Shown: positions 1 to 8,776, numbered from the stretch's first letter. The stretch: DNA of 64,000 nt from Modestobacter sp. VKM Ac-2982 (GCF_026967935.1 NZ_JAPVBL010000006.1:45951-109950); one strand, 5' to 3'. The notes: generated by a model not told the origin, from the sequence alone. A program made the numbers and translations.

Positions 1-727
1 CCCCCCGCTCCCAGCACTGGCAGGAGCGGTTGGGGCTGAACGGCGCCACGAGCACCATGTTGCGCTCCCGGGCCACCGCGGCCAGCCCCTTCGACCCGCC
101 GATGGCATAGGACTGGGTCGGGTTCTCGATGCCGTACTCGCCGGTGCCGTCGGCGTACACCAGCAGGCCGATCGGCTTCGCCGGGTCGATGCCCTCGGCG
201 AAGACCCGGTAGTCCGCGGTGTAGCCCGCGGCGCTGAAGGACGTCGTCCGGTTGGTCAGGGTCGCCGTGGGCGCCGTGCGGACCGGGGTGCTGGCGACCG
301 GAGCCGGGGCCGGTGCCGGAGCCGGTGTCGGTGCCGGCGCGGGAGCTGGCGCGGGAGCCGGGGTGCTGGCGACGGGGGCGGGCGCCGGGGCCGGAGCCGG
401 GGAGGGGGCCGGAGCCGGGGAGGGGGCCGGAGCCGGGGCGGCCGTCGTGGGAGCCGGCGCCTGGGTGCGCTGACGGGCCCGGTCGGCGCGCCGAGGGGCC
501 TTGTCGGCCCGGACCGCGTTCAGCTCGACCGCGGTCTCTGCCTGCGGCTGCTCACTGCTCGCCGGCGAAGCGGCGGGCGCGGTGTCCGCGACGTTGGTGG
601 CGCCGAAGACGGCGCTCACGCACAGGAAGGCGGCGGCCACGCCGGCGCGGGCGCGCCGACCCTGGCGGGAGGAGAGGGCGGACAGGAAGCGGCGGCCATG
701 GCCACTCCGGGTGTGACGTCTGGACAA
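1..727 (-). CDS. Secreted alpha/beta-hydrolase (PHB-depolymerase/esterase-like), 3' end beyond window
   Basis: Runs off the left edge, so only the N-terminal ~242 residues are visible. I place the start at the TTG at 727 because a GGAGGGG box sits 7 bases upstream and no ATG or GTG in frame is better placed. A basic stretch is followed by a hydrophobic segment (AGVAAAFLCVSAVFG), a likely Sec signal. Residues ~85-140 are a Pro/Ala/Thr-rich linker made of near-repeats (PAPAPSPAPAP). The visible catalytic-domain start contains AGYTADYRVF, YADGTGEYG and NMVLVAPFSPN, which resembles secreted esterase/depolymerase-like hydrolases. The nucleophile lies outside the window, so function is inferred from resemblance only. 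Confidence 0.6.
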   Translation of the reverse strand, partial: MSRRHTRSGHGRRFLSALSSRQGRRARAGVAAAFLCVSAVFGATNVADTAPAASPASSEQPQAETAVELNAVRADKAPRRADRARQRTQAPAPTTAAPAPAPSPAPAPSPAPAPAPAPVASTPAPAPAPAPAPTPAPAPAPAPVASTPVRTAPTATLTNRTTSFSAAGYTADYRVFAEGIDPAKPIGLLVYADGTGEYGIENPTQSYAIGGSKGLAAVARERNMVLVAPFSPNRSCQCWERG

Positions 728-989
728 GAAGAGACCCCTCCGAGCGTCCGCCACACGAGTGCGGACGGTTGCGGTGATTACGGAACTGATCGTTACACGC
801 ACTTTGTGCATCCGTAAGGTCACGCTCGGTTCACAGTTGGCTCATTCGTCACACCCGTCACGCCCACCCCGGCCGTCGGTGTGCCCGACCCCACCGACTG
901 CCGAGGACCGCAGGTTGGCACCCGTTGCGCACAACCGGGACGATGGACGGCGGCGGGAGTACCCCGTCGTCCATCTCGGAAGGGCAGTG

Positions 990-2429
990 ATGCGCGCGGG
1001 TCGTCGACGGGCCGCGGCCGCTGCGCTCGTCGGGGCCGTGCTCCTCGCCGGCTGCACGACGGGCGGCTCGCCCGATCCGGAGCCCTCGCCCACCGCCGCC
1101 CCGGAGGCCGAGGGCTGGGCCGAGCCGTGGGCCGACCGGCCGGTGGTCGACCTGCGCTTCGACGTCGCCGAGGACCTGGAGACGGTCGCCGGCGAGGAGC
1201 GGGTGGTCTTCACCCCCGACCTCAACACCTGCGTGCTGGTCTTCCGCTCCTGGCCCAACAAGCCGGCCACCGCGCGGGCGGGCAGCGGGCTGACGGTGTC
1301 CGAGGTGCGGGTCGACGGCGAACCGGCCGAGGCGCGCGACGTGCCGGCCGGGGCACCCGAGAGCGCGCCCGCCGGCACGCTGCTGGAGGTGCCGCTGGCC
1401 GAGTGCGCCGAACCCGGCGACGAGATCACCGTCGACCTCGAGTTCGAGGTGGAGCTCGGTCCGGACGTCAACGAGCGGGTCGGCACCTCCACCGCCGTCG
1501 ACGCCGCCTGGTTCGCCACCGCCTTCCCGCTGCTGGCCTGGGAGCGCGGGCGTGGCTGGGACCGCAGCCCGGGCGTGGCCGTCGCCGGGGAGATGGCGGT
1601 GAGCGAGGACTTCGAGCTGGCCTCGCTGGAGGTGGTCGCGGACTCCCGGTACGAGGTGCTCGGCACCGGCGAGCCGGTCGGCACCTCCGACGGCCCCGGC
1701 GACACCACGGTGCACGAGCTCACCGCCCCCTCGGTGCGGGACGTCGCGGTCACCGTCGGGGAGCTGGACGTGCAGTCGGCCGAGATCGGCGGCGTCCGGG
1801 TCCACGTGGGCCTGGACGAGGGCGTGGAGGAGGCGACCGCAGCAGAGTGGCTGGCCCAGCTCGAGACGTCGATGGCGTCCCTCGTCGAGCTGCTGGGCCC
1901 CTTCCCCTACGACGACCTGTGGGTCTCGGTGCTGTCCAGCCAGACCAGCGGCATCGAGTTCCCCGGCGCGATCCAGTTCGGCGACGTCGACCCGGACTTC
2001 CGTCGGGCGCTGGTGACCCACGAGCTGGCGCACATGTGGCTCTACGGCCTGGTGGGCAACAACCAGGGCGTGCACCCCTGGCTGGACGAGTCGTTCGCGA
2101 CCTTCGCGCAGATGGTCGTGCACGGCGAGGGCTCGGCCAGCATGGCCGACCTGCCCGGGTCCCGCCGACACGGGGTGGGCGAGCCGATCCAGTACTGGGA
2201 GCAGTTCCGGCGGCCCAGCTCCGCCTACTACGACACCGTCTACATCGTCGGCGGGACGACCCTGGTGGACGCCCGGGCCCAGGTGGGCGCCGAGGCGTTC
2301 GACGCAGCGCTGCAGGAGTACCTGCGCGCCAACGCCTGGTCGATCGCCACGCCGGACGACGTCCAGGAGGCCTTCGCCGAGCTGCCCGAGGTGCTCGACG
2401 AGCTCGAGGAGGTCGGTGCGCTGCCCTGA
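990..2429 (+). CDS. M1-family-like zinc metallopeptidase lipoprotein
   Basis: 479 residues. The N-terminus is basic, then hydrophobic, ending in a lipobox (LLAGC), so it should be lipid-anchored outside the membrane. The gluzincin signature is complete: HELAH at residues 344-348 and the third zinc ligand Glu367 in WLDESFA, 18 residues later, as in M1 aminopeptidases. The ATG at 990 directly follows an in-frame GTG at 987, with GGAAGG 7-12 bases upstream; either could be used. A longer reading frame reaching 759 lacks any signal sequence and is unlikely. Substrate unknown; the family trims peptides from the N-terminus. Stand-alone gene, convergent with the DksA-type gene. Confidence 0.85.
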   Translation: MRAGRRRAAAAALVGAVLLAGCTTGGSPDPEPSPTAAPEAEGWAEPWADRPVVDLRFDVAEDLETVAGEERVVFTPDLNTCVLVFRSWPNKPATARAGSGLTVSEVRVDGEPAEARDVPAGAPESAPAGTLLEVPLAECAEPGDEITVDLEFEVELGPDVNERVGTSTAVDAAWFATAFPLLAWERGRGWDRSPGVAVAGEMAVSEDFELASLEVVADSRYEVLGTGEPVGTSDGPGDTTVHELTAPSVRDVAVTVGELDVQSAEIGGVRVHVGLDEGVEEATAAEWLAQLETSMASLVELLGPFPYDDLWVSVLSSQTSGIEFPGAIQFGDVDPDFRRALVTHELAHMWLYGLVGNNQGVHPWLDESFATFAQMVVHGEGSASMADLPGSRRHGVGEPIQYWEQFRRPSSAYYDTVYIVGGTTLVDARAQVGAEAFDAALQEYLRANAWSIATPDDVQEAFAELPEVLDELEEVGALP

Positions 2430-2448
2430 TCGCCGTCCGGGCGCTGGT

Positions 2449-2781
2449 TCAGCGGGCGCAGGCGATGCAGGTGCGCGCGTGCGGGCGGGCGGCCAGCCGC
2501 TCCGGGGCGATCGGCTGCCCGCAGTCGGTGCACCGGCCGTGCTCCCCCGCCGCGGCGCGGAGCAGCGCCGCGTCGACGTCGGCCAGCCGGCGGCGCGCCT
2601 GGTCCAGCAGCGCCACCACCTGCTGGCGCTCGAACGCGATGGTCGCGCCCTCCGGGTCGTGCTCGTCGTCGGCGTTGGACGACCGGGACGCGGCCACGAC
2701 CTCGTCGAACTCCCGGGTCAGCGCGTCGATCTGCGCCAGCGTCTCGGCCCGGGTGCGGGTCAGGTCGTCGATCACCGTCAT
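2449..2781 (-). CDS. TraR/DksA-type C4 zinc finger protein
   Basis: 110 residues. The N-terminal two thirds is predicted helical and coiled-coil-like (DDLTRTRAETLAQIDALTRE). The C-terminal zinc finger reads CTDCGQPI followed by CIAC, the C-x2-C/C-x2-C arrangement of the TraR/DksA family, whose members bind RNA polymerase through the secondary channel or act as small regulators. The ATG at 2781 is chosen because the reading frame upstream only extends across the neighbouring methyltransferase. It is 23 bases downstream of that gene on the same strand, so it may share its transcript. The exact target is unknown. Confidence 0.85.
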   Translation of the reverse strand: MTVIDDLTRTRAETLAQIDALTREFDEVVAASRSSNADDEHDPEGATIAFERQQVVALLDQARRRLADVDAALLRAAAGEHGRCTDCGQPIAPERLAARPHARTCIACAR

Positions 2782-2804
2782 CCCGACATCGTCCACCCTC
2801 TCCG

Positions 2805-3428
2805 TCAGGACGACGTGCGCCGCAGCAGCCGCAGCGAGCCGGTACCGGGCAGCTCGGTGAACTCCCCCGACCCCAGCACCCGCTGGTAGACCCCGAACGG
2901 GGCCTGCCCGCCGTCGGCGGGATCGGGGAAGACGTCGTGCACGGCGAGCGTGCCGCCCACGGCGAGCTTGGACACCCAGGCGTCCTGGTCCCGGCGCGCG
3001 GACTCCTCGGTGTGGCTGCCGTCGAGGAACAGCAGCGCCAGCGGGGTCGACCACAGCGGCGCCAGCACCTCCGACCGGGTGACGACGGCGACCACGACGT
3101 CCTCGGCGCCGGCGGCGGCGATGGTGCGCCGGAAGCCGGGCAGGGTGTCGATCCGGCCGACGAGCGGGTCGACCAGCGACGGGTCGTGGTACTCCCAGCC
3201 GGGCTGGTGCTCCTCCGAGCCGCGGTGGTGGTCGACGGTGACGACCTGCCGGCCGGTCTCGCGGGCGGCGGCGGCCAGGTACAGCGCCGACTTGCCCTGC
3301 CAGCTGCCGATCTCCAGCAGCGGCCCGGGCACCTGCACCGCCCGCGCCGCGGCGTAGAGCGCCCGGCCCTCGTCCGATGGCATGAACCCGGGTGCGGCGG
3401 CCGCGGCGGCCAGCAGGTCGGCAGTCAC
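2805..3428 (-). CDS. Class I SAM-dependent methyltransferase (Methyltransf_24-like)
   Basis: 207 residues from the GTG at 3428; an in-frame GTG at 3476 would add 16 residues and overlap the upstream gene by 14 bases, but it lacks properly spaced ribosome binding. The SAM-binding loop is visible as LLEIGSWQGKS, followed by VVTVDHH (acidic ribose-binding position) and LLFLDGSHTEE with VHDVFPD, the pattern of catechol-O-methyltransferase-like enzymes of the Methyltransf_24 group. Substrate not predictable. It follows the YibE/F membrane protein closely on the same strand and is followed by the DksA-type gene, suggesting one transcript. Confidence 0.8.
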   Translation of the reverse strand: MTADLLAAAAAAPGFMPSDEGRALYAAARAVQVPGPLLEIGSWQGKSALYLAAAARETGRQVVTVDHHRGSEEHQPGWEYHDPSLVDPLVGRIDTLPGFRRTIAAAGAEDVVVAVVTRSEVLAPLWSTPLALLFLDGSHTEESARRDQDAWVSKLAVGGTLAVHDVFPDPADGGQAPFGVYQRVLGSGEFTELPGTGSLRLLRRTSS

Positions 3429-3462
3429 CGCACGAGCATCCCGCCCCCGGGTCCTGCGGGGG

Positions 3463-4737
3463 TCAGCGGGTGGCACCTCCGGTGCGGTCGGCCGGCAGCT
3501 CCGCCGCCGCGGGTGTCGCCGACGTCGCCGCCGCCGCCACCAGGGCCCCGATCAGCGTGGTCACCGGGACGGCGAGCACGAGGGCGATCCCGCCGACCAG
3601 CGTGCGGACGACCTCCTCACCGACCACCGAGCCGGTCAGCGTCGTCCAGAACGGACGCTCGTAGATGTCGAAGAGCAGCAGCAGCGGCAGTGCGGCACCG
3701 GCGTAGGCGAAGACGATCGTGTAGATCGTCGAGGCGATGTGGTCGCGCCCGATCGCCATGCCGCGCTGGAACAGCTGCACCCAGCCCATCTCCGGCGAGA
3801 CCTCGTGCAGCTGCCAGACCGCGGACGCCTGGGTGATGGTGACGTCGTTGAGGATGCCCAGCCCGGCGACGACGAGGGCAGCCAGCACCAGGCCGGAGAA
3901 GTCCAGGGTCGGGTCGAACGTGAGCAGCTGCACGGCCTCCTCGTTGGCCAGGCCGGTGAGGTGCGCGGCGGCGACGGCGATCGTCCCCAGGACCGCGCTC
4001 AGCGCGAGCCCGAACAGGGTGCCCAGCAGCGCCGTCGTCGTCCGGGCGTTGAAGCCGTGGGCCAGGTACAGGACGACGTACATGATCGCCGAGGAGCCGA
4101 TCAGGCTGACCCAGATCGGCGAGGAGCCGGCCAGCAGGCCGGGCAGCATGAACTGCAGCAGGATGAAGAACGCGAACCCCAGACCGAGCAGGGCGAGCAG
4201 CCCGCGCAACCGAGCCACGGCCCCCACCACCAGCGTGAACGCCAGCGCCAGGGTGATGATCGGGGTGCTGCGCGGGAAGTCCTGGAACTGGTAGGTGACC
4301 TCTCCGGTCTCGATGCCGGGGTCCCGGTTGAGCAGGAGCTCGTCCCCGACCTCGATCCCCTCGGCCACCACCTCGGAGGAGAGCTCGACCTGCACGTACT
4401 CGCCGGAGCTCTCGCCCTCGGCGACGACCAGGACCGCCTGGGCACACACCTGCGCAGGGGCGTTGCCGGTCGCCGCGGCGCACTCGTAGGTCTCCAGCGA
4501 GGCGACGGTCGCCTCCGGGAACGTGGTCCCCGACGGCAGGAACGACTCCGCCGCCCGCTGCGCCGCGGTCTGTTCGGAGCTGGGCCACAGCGCCACCAGA
4601 CCGACCAGCGTGGCGATGCCGACCGGCACCAGCACCAGGAGCATCAGCCGGACGGCGGTGCGGCGACGGGCGACCGCGGCCGGGTCGGGGGGGCGGACCT
4701 CGCCCTCGGGTCCGTGGACGTGGGAGTGGGCCGACAC
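3463..4737 (-). CDS. YibE/F family multi-pass membrane protein
   Basis: 424 residues, GTG start. The N-terminus is His- and Pro-rich and cytoplasmic (MSAHSHVHGP), followed by one membrane helix, an extracytoplasmic domain with two cysteines (ETYECAAATG and APAQVCAQA) and then about seven membrane helices. The core stretch with GILNDVTITQASAVW and RGMAIGRDHIASTIYT is diagnostic of YibE/F proteins, whose biochemical role is not established. It is the first gene of a probable three-gene unit with the methyltransferase and DksA-type gene and is divergent from the SDR at 4880. Confidence 0.88.
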   Translation of the reverse strand: MSAHSHVHGPEGEVRPPDPAAVARRRTAVRLMLLVLVPVGIATLVGLVALWPSSEQTAAQRAAESFLPSGTTFPEATVASLETYECAAATGNAPAQVCAQAVLVVAEGESSGEYVQVELSSEVVAEGIEVGDELLLNRDPGIETGEVTYQFQDFPRSTPIITLALAFTLVVGAVARLRGLLALLGLGFAFFILLQFMLPGLLAGSSPIWVSLIGSSAIMYVVLYLAHGFNARTTTALLGTLFGLALSAVLGTIAVAAAHLTGLANEEAVQLLTFDPTLDFSGLVLAALVVAGLGILNDVTITQASAVWQLHEVSPEMGWVQLFQRGMAIGRDHIASTIYTIVFAYAGAALPLLLLFDIYERPFWTTLTGSVVGEEVVRTLVGGIALVLAVPVTTLIGALVAAAATSATPAAAELPADRTGGATR

Positions 4738-4879
4738 CCGGACAGGCTAGGTGGCCGGTCGGCCGATCCCCGGCCGGACGCCGCGGACGGCGTCGTCGCG
4801 TCCGCACGGCCGGGGACCGGCGTCCGCCCGCCCGCGCCGGTGCCCTGCCGCCCGGGGAGGCGCTGCCTACAGTCGGGAC

Positions 4880-5767
4880 ATGGCCTCCTGGAGCACCGCC
4901 GACATCCCCGCGCAGACCGGTCGCACCGTCGTCGTGACCGGGGCGAACAGCGGCCTGGGGCTGGAGACCGCACGCGCGCTGGCCCTGGCCGGGGCCCGGG
5001 TGGTGCTGGCCGTGCGGGACACCACCCGCGGCACCGAGGCGGCGGCCGACCTGCCGGGCGACGTGGAGGTGCGCCGGCTCGACCTGGCCGACCTGGCGTC
5101 GGTGCACGAGTTCGCCGAGGGGTGGACCGGCGACCTCGACGTCCTGGTCAACAACGCCGGGATCATGCACGTGCCGGCCGGGCGCACCGCCGACGGCTTC
5201 GAGCTGCAGTTCGGCACCAACCACCTCGGTCACGCTGCGCTGACCACGCTGCTGCTGCCGCACGTGACCGACCGGGTGGTCACCGTCTCCTCGATGCTGC
5301 ACCGGTCCGGGGAGATCGTGCTCGACGACCTCAACTGGGAGCGCCGGACCTACTCGGCCACCGGCGCCTACGCGCAGTCCAAGCTGGCCAACCTGCTGTT
5401 CACCCTGGAGCTGCAGCGTCGGCTCACCGCGGCCGGCTCGACGGTGCGTGCGCTGGCGGCCCACCCGGGCTGGGCGGCCACCAACCTGCAGGGCCGCACG
5501 GGCAACCGGGTGAAGGACGCCGCGATGGCGGTGGCCAACCGGGCCCTGGCGACCAGTGCCCAGCAGGGCGCACTGCCCACGCTGTTCGCCGCCGTCGCCG
5601 ACCTGCCCGGTGGGGGTTTCGCCGGACCGGACGGCACCACCATGCGCGGCGCGCCGACGCTCGCCGGTCGCAGTCCTGCGGCCTCGGACCCCGTGATGGC
5701 CGGCCGCCTGTGGGCCGCCTCCGCCGAGCTCACGGGCGTGGACCTCCCGACGCAGCTGCCGGCCTGA
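4880..5767 (+). CDS. SDR family NAD(P)-dependent oxidoreductase
   Basis: 295 residues. Rossmann cofactor loop TGANSGLGLE near residue 20, NNAGIMHVP, catalytic Ser in TVSSMLHRSG and the catalytic Tyr/Lys in YAQSKLANLLF are all present, so it should be active. The order and the LHRSG/DDLNWE region resemble retinol-dehydrogenase-like and protochlorophyllide-reductase-like short-chain dehydrogenases found widely in actinobacteria; substrate unknown. The 3' end overlaps the tail of the convergent MFS gene by 38 bases. Confidence 0.88.
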   Translation: MASWSTADIPAQTGRTVVVTGANSGLGLETARALALAGARVVLAVRDTTRGTEAAADLPGDVEVRRLDLADLASVHEFAEGWTGDLDVLVNNAGIMHVPAGRTADGFELQFGTNHLGHAALTTLLLPHVTDRVVTVSSMLHRSGEIVLDDLNWERRTYSATGAYAQSKLANLLFTLELQRRLTAAGSTVRALAAHPGWAATNLQGRTGNRVKDAAMAVANRALATSAQQGALPTLFAAVADLPGGGFAGPDGTTMRGAPTLAGRSPAASDPVMAGRLWAASAELTGVDLPTQLPA

Positions 5768-6908
5768 GCGCCGCCGGTTCCGCGGCCGGAACCGCCGCGA
5801 GGACCAGGGCCGCGGCCACCACGAACGCCGTCCGGCTGCTCGCCGCGTCCGCGACCGCGCCGAGCAGCAGGGCGCCGGCGGCCTGGCCCAGGGTGAGGCC
5901 GATGAACAGCACCGCCGCGGCCCGCGGTGCCGCAGCGGGGAGCCGGTGCCCACCCCAGACGATGAGGACCCCGCTCAGCGCGACGTAGGCGGTGCCGAAG
6001 CCGGCCAGTGCGACCGCCACGGCGGCCGGCGAACCGGGCAGGGCGGCGAGCAGCAGGGTGGCCGCCGCCGCGATCCCGGTCGAACACAGCCAGGCACCGC
6101 GCAGACCGATCCGCAGCACCAGGTCGCCGCTGAGCCCACCGATCAGGCCGGCACCGCCCAGCACGCACCAGAGCCAACCGGTCGTGTCGTCGGGCAGTGC
6201 GCCGGCGCCGGTCATCAGGTCCCGCCCGAACGTCCAGACGGCGGAACAACCCGCACCGGCCAGGACGGCGGCGACCAGTGGCCGGACGAGGTCACGCAGC
6301 GGCGCGTCGGGGCGGGTCTCCGGGGCGGTGGGCCAGCGGCTGGCCCGGTCGGCCCACGCGGTGAGCAGCAGGGCCGCCACCCCGAACGCCGCCCAGGCCG
6401 GGCGCCAGGCGTCGGGCACGGTGAGCACGAGCAGCCCGCCGACGACGACGCCGGCGCCGGTGCCGCTGTTGACCAGGGCCTGCGCTCGCGGTTCGGCGTC
6501 CGGCCGCACGGTCGCCGCGACGGCAGCGACCAGTGCCGGGCTGGCCGCCCCCGCGCCGCTGCCCGCGACGAGCGCCCCGACCGCCAGCACCGGGACCGAC
6601 CAGGCGGCGGCCACCAGCAGCGACCCGAGCGCGGCCGTGCTCCCGGCCAGCCACAGCGCCCACCGCGCGCGCCCCTGCCCGGCCAGCCGCTGGGCGACGA
6701 AGGCAGTGAGGCAATAGGCGACGTAGCTCGCCGCGGCGATGGCGCCGGCGGTGCCCGGCGAGAGCCCGAACGCCGCCCGGAACTGCGGCAGGTAGAGGCC
6801 GAAGCCGAACCGGGCCAGCCCGTAGGTGACCGCGATGACCGCCAGCCCGGGCACGACCAGCGCGGTCGGGCGAGTGGGCGCTGCTGACTGTAACGATCGT
6901 TTCGCCAT
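5730..6908 (-). CDS. MFS transporter, TetR-controlled
   Basis: 392 residues with about 12 membrane helices; opens with a short basic tail and a first helix containing GLARFGFGLYLPQF, typical of the YbfB/CynX-like major facilitator group. Likely drug or metabolite export, inferred from pairing with a divergent TetR gene whose putative operators flank and overlap this start codon. The 3' end overlaps the SDR gene tail to tail. The ATG at 6908 is chosen because extension upstream would run through the operators and into the TetR gene. Confidence 0.85.
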   Translation of the reverse strand: MAKRSLQSAAPTRPTALVVPGLAVIAVTYGLARFGFGLYLPQFRAAFGLSPGTAGAIAAASYVAYCLTAFVAQRLAGQGRARWALWLAGSTAALGSLLVAAAWSVPVLAVGALVAGSGAGAASPALVAAVAATVRPDAEPRAQALVNSGTGAGVVVGGLLVLTVPDAWRPAWAAFGVAALLLTAWADRASRWPTAPETRPDAPLRDLVRPLVAAVLAGAGCSAVWTFGRDLMTGAGALPDDTTGWLWCVLGGAGLIGGLSGDLVLRIGLRGAWLCSTGIAAAATLLLAALPGSPAAVAVALAGFGTAYVALSGVLIVWGGHRLPAAAPRAAAVLFIGLTLGQAAGALLLGAVADAASSRTAFVVAAALVLAAVPAAEPAALRPAAASGGPRP

Positions 6909-6922
6909 AACGAGCGTTACAG
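6888..6922. promoter_or_regulatory. Twin TetR-type operators between divergent MFS and TetR genes
   Basis: Two similar palindromes lie side by side: AACGATCGTT (6892-6901, perfect) and AACGAGCGTT (6909-6918, arms perfect). They also form a larger inverted repeat, CTGTAACG at 6888-6895 and CGTTACAG at 6915-6922. The MFS start codon lies between them and the TetR start codon is 8 bases to the right, so one bound repressor could silence both genes. Operator role is inferred from position and symmetry. Confidence 0.7.
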
Positions 6923-6929
6923 TAGGCAC

Positions 6930-7535
6930 ATGACCCCGCGCTCCGCGACCCGACCCGCGCGCGAACGGCTGCTCGCCGCCGCCGGGGAGCTCTTCTACGA
7001 GTCCGGCATCGCCGCGACCGGGGTCGATGCGGTCCTGGCTCGCGCCCAGGTGGCCCCGGCGACGATGTACGCCCACTTCGCCGGCAAGGACGGGCTGGTG
7101 GCGGCCTACCTGGAGCAGCGGTTCGAGGTGTGGCGGCAGACCTGGGACGAGGTGCTCGCCGAGCGCACCGATCCGGTCGACCGACTGCTGTCGCTCTTCG
7201 ACGCCCTGGTCCGGTACCGGGAGCGGGAGGGCAGCCGCCGTGGCTGCGGGTTCCTCGCCGCGGCCACCGAACTGCCGCCGGACCACCCGGGCCAGCCGTG
7301 GCTGCGGGCCGATTCCCGGTTGCTGACCGACCGGCTGCGAGAGCTCGCCGTCGCCGCCGGCCTGGCCGACCCGGACGAGGCCACCAGCACCCTGCTGCTC
7401 TGCTACGACGGTGCACTGGCCCGCTCGGCCCGGGAGTGGACCACCCCCGAGCTGCACGCCGGCGACCCGGTGCAGCGGGCACGCGACCTGGCCACCGCCT
7501 GGCTCGCCCAGCGAGGCCACGCCGCCGCTCGCTGA
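6930..7535 (+). CDS. TetR/AcrR family transcriptional regulator
   Basis: 201 residues. The N-terminal helix-turn-helix spans residues ~10-55 (RERLLAAAGELFYESG, then VDAVLARAQVAPATMYAHFAG), followed by an all-helical ligand-binding region with CGFLAAATELP. The latter resembles the TetR_C_33-like subgroup. It is divergent from the MFS transporter with shared twin operators upstream, so autoregulation and ligand-induced export are the natural model. The ligand cannot be read from sequence. Confidence 0.9.
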   Translation: MTPRSATRPARERLLAAAGELFYESGIAATGVDAVLARAQVAPATMYAHFAGKDGLVAAYLEQRFEVWRQTWDEVLAERTDPVDRLLSLFDALVRYREREGSRRGCGFLAAATELPPDHPGQPWLRADSRLLTDRLRELAVAAGLADPDEATSTLLLCYDGALARSAREWTTPELHAGDPVQRARDLATAWLAQRGHAAAR

Positions 7536-7630
7536 GCCCCGCGCGGCACCACGGCCGACGGCGACGACCGGGAGCGCCGTCCTCAGCCCCACGTGGTGCG
7601 GCGGCCCGGGTGCCGTGATGCACTGCCGCC

Positions 7631-8608
7631 GTGTCCGTCGTCGAGAAGCTCGACCGGCTGCAGCGCCGGCGCCGCGCGGCCGGGTTCCCCATCGCCGTCG
7701 TCTACAAGTACGTGGACGACTCCGGGCCGTACCTCTCCGCACTGATCACCTACTACGCCTTCGTCTCACTGTTCCCGCTGCTGCTGCTGTTCTCGACGAT
7801 CCTGAGCAACGTCCTGGTGGACAACCCTGAACTGCAGCAGCGACTGCTCGACTCGGCGGTGAGCCAGCTCCCCGTGGTCGGCGAGCAGCTCGGTGAGCCC
7901 CGGGGCCTCAGCGGCGGCGTCCTCGGGGTGATCGTCGGCATCCTGGGCTCGCTCTACGGCGCCCTCGGGGTCGCCCAGGCGATCCAGTACGCGATGAACA
8001 CCGCCTGGGCGGTGCCGCGCAACAGCCGGCCCAACCCGTTCCTCGCCCGCGGGCTGAGCCTGCTGCTGGTCGCCACCGCCGGGCTCGCCGTGATCGGGAC
8101 GACTGCCCTGGCCACCTTCACCGCCGGCCACGCCGGCTCGATGGGCGGGGCGTCCCGAGTCCTGACCGTGCTCGGGTCGGTGCTGATCAACGCCGCCGTC
8201 TTCGTGTTCGCCTTCCGACTGGCCACCGCCCGCCCCCTGACGATCCGCCAGGTGCTCCCGGGAGCGTTCCTCGCTGCGGTCGTGTGGCAGCTGCTGCAGA
8301 CCTTCGGGGTCACCTACGTCAGCCGGGTCATGACGACCGCGAGCGCCACCAACGGCGTCTTCGCCCTCGTGCTCGGCCTGCTCGCGTTCCTGTACCTGGC
8401 CGCGGTGGTCGGCGTGCTGTGCGTGGAGATCAACGTGGTGCGGGTCAACCGACTCTGGCCCCGGGCGTTGCTCACCCCGTTCACCGACGACGTCGACCTC
8501 ACCCCCGGCGATCGGCGGAGCTACACCGGCATGGCGAAGGCCCAGCGGACCAAGGGGTTCGAGACGGTGCACGTCACCTTCGACCCGCCCGACCGCACCG
8601 CCGACTGA
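7631..8608 (+). CDS. YihY/virulence factor BrkB family membrane protein
   Basis: 325 residues from a GTG start. About six membrane helices; the N-terminal motif ALITYYAFVSLFPLLL and the central GSLYGALGVAQAIQYAMN and PGAFLAAVVWQLLQ stretches are hallmarks of YihY/BrkB proteins. These are inner-membrane proteins of unsettled function (older RNase BN label is considered wrong). The C-terminal ~45 residues are cytoplasmic. Gene stands alone between TetR and Hsp20. Confidence 0.88.
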   Translation: MSVVEKLDRLQRRRRAAGFPIAVVYKYVDDSGPYLSALITYYAFVSLFPLLLLFSTILSNVLVDNPELQQRLLDSAVSQLPVVGEQLGEPRGLSGGVLGVIVGILGSLYGALGVAQAIQYAMNTAWAVPRNSRPNPFLARGLSLLLVATAGLAVIGTTALATFTAGHAGSMGGASRVLTVLGSVLINAAVFVFAFRLATARPLTIRQVLPGAFLAAVVWQLLQTFGVTYVSRVMTTASATNGVFALVLGLLAFLYLAAVVGVLCVEINVVRVNRLWPRALLTPFTDDVDLTPGDRRSYTGMAKAQRTKGFETVHVTFDPPDRTAD

Positions 8609-8670
8609 GCGACCCGCCCGGCGCGGAGAGAACCTGCAGCCGCGGCTGGAACAATTGTCCGCCGAGGACG

Positions 8671-8726
8671 TTTACTCTGGTGCACGCCCGAGGTATTCTC
8701 CAGTTGCCGCTGGAGGTTCACCAGAG
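8671..8726 (+). promoter_or_regulatory. hsp20 promoter overlaid by nested inverted repeats
   Basis: TTTACT (8671-8676) and TATTCT (8694-8699) are separated by 17 bases and make a good primary-sigma promoter for this GC-rich DNA. CTCTGGTG (8675-8682) is an exact inverted match of CACCAGAG (8719-8726), and inside it CTCCAG (8698-8703) matches CTGGAG (8710-8715). Placement over the promoter suggests an operator for the downstream MerR-type gene, or a folded leader; inference only. Confidence 0.45.
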
Positions 8727-8776
8727 GCGGCGACATCAGAACATCGGACCTGTACGACATCCGGAGGTACGCAGCC

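Noticed and set aside
759..989. Upstream extension of the peptidase lipoprotein to a GTG at 759
   Set aside because: It would bury the signal peptide and lipobox 77 residues inside the protein; the start at 990 has a ribosome binding site.
8650..8776. RNA thermometer in the hsp20 leader
   Set aside because: The GGAGG at 8762-8766 has no convincing complementary partner in the leader, so operator function is preferred.
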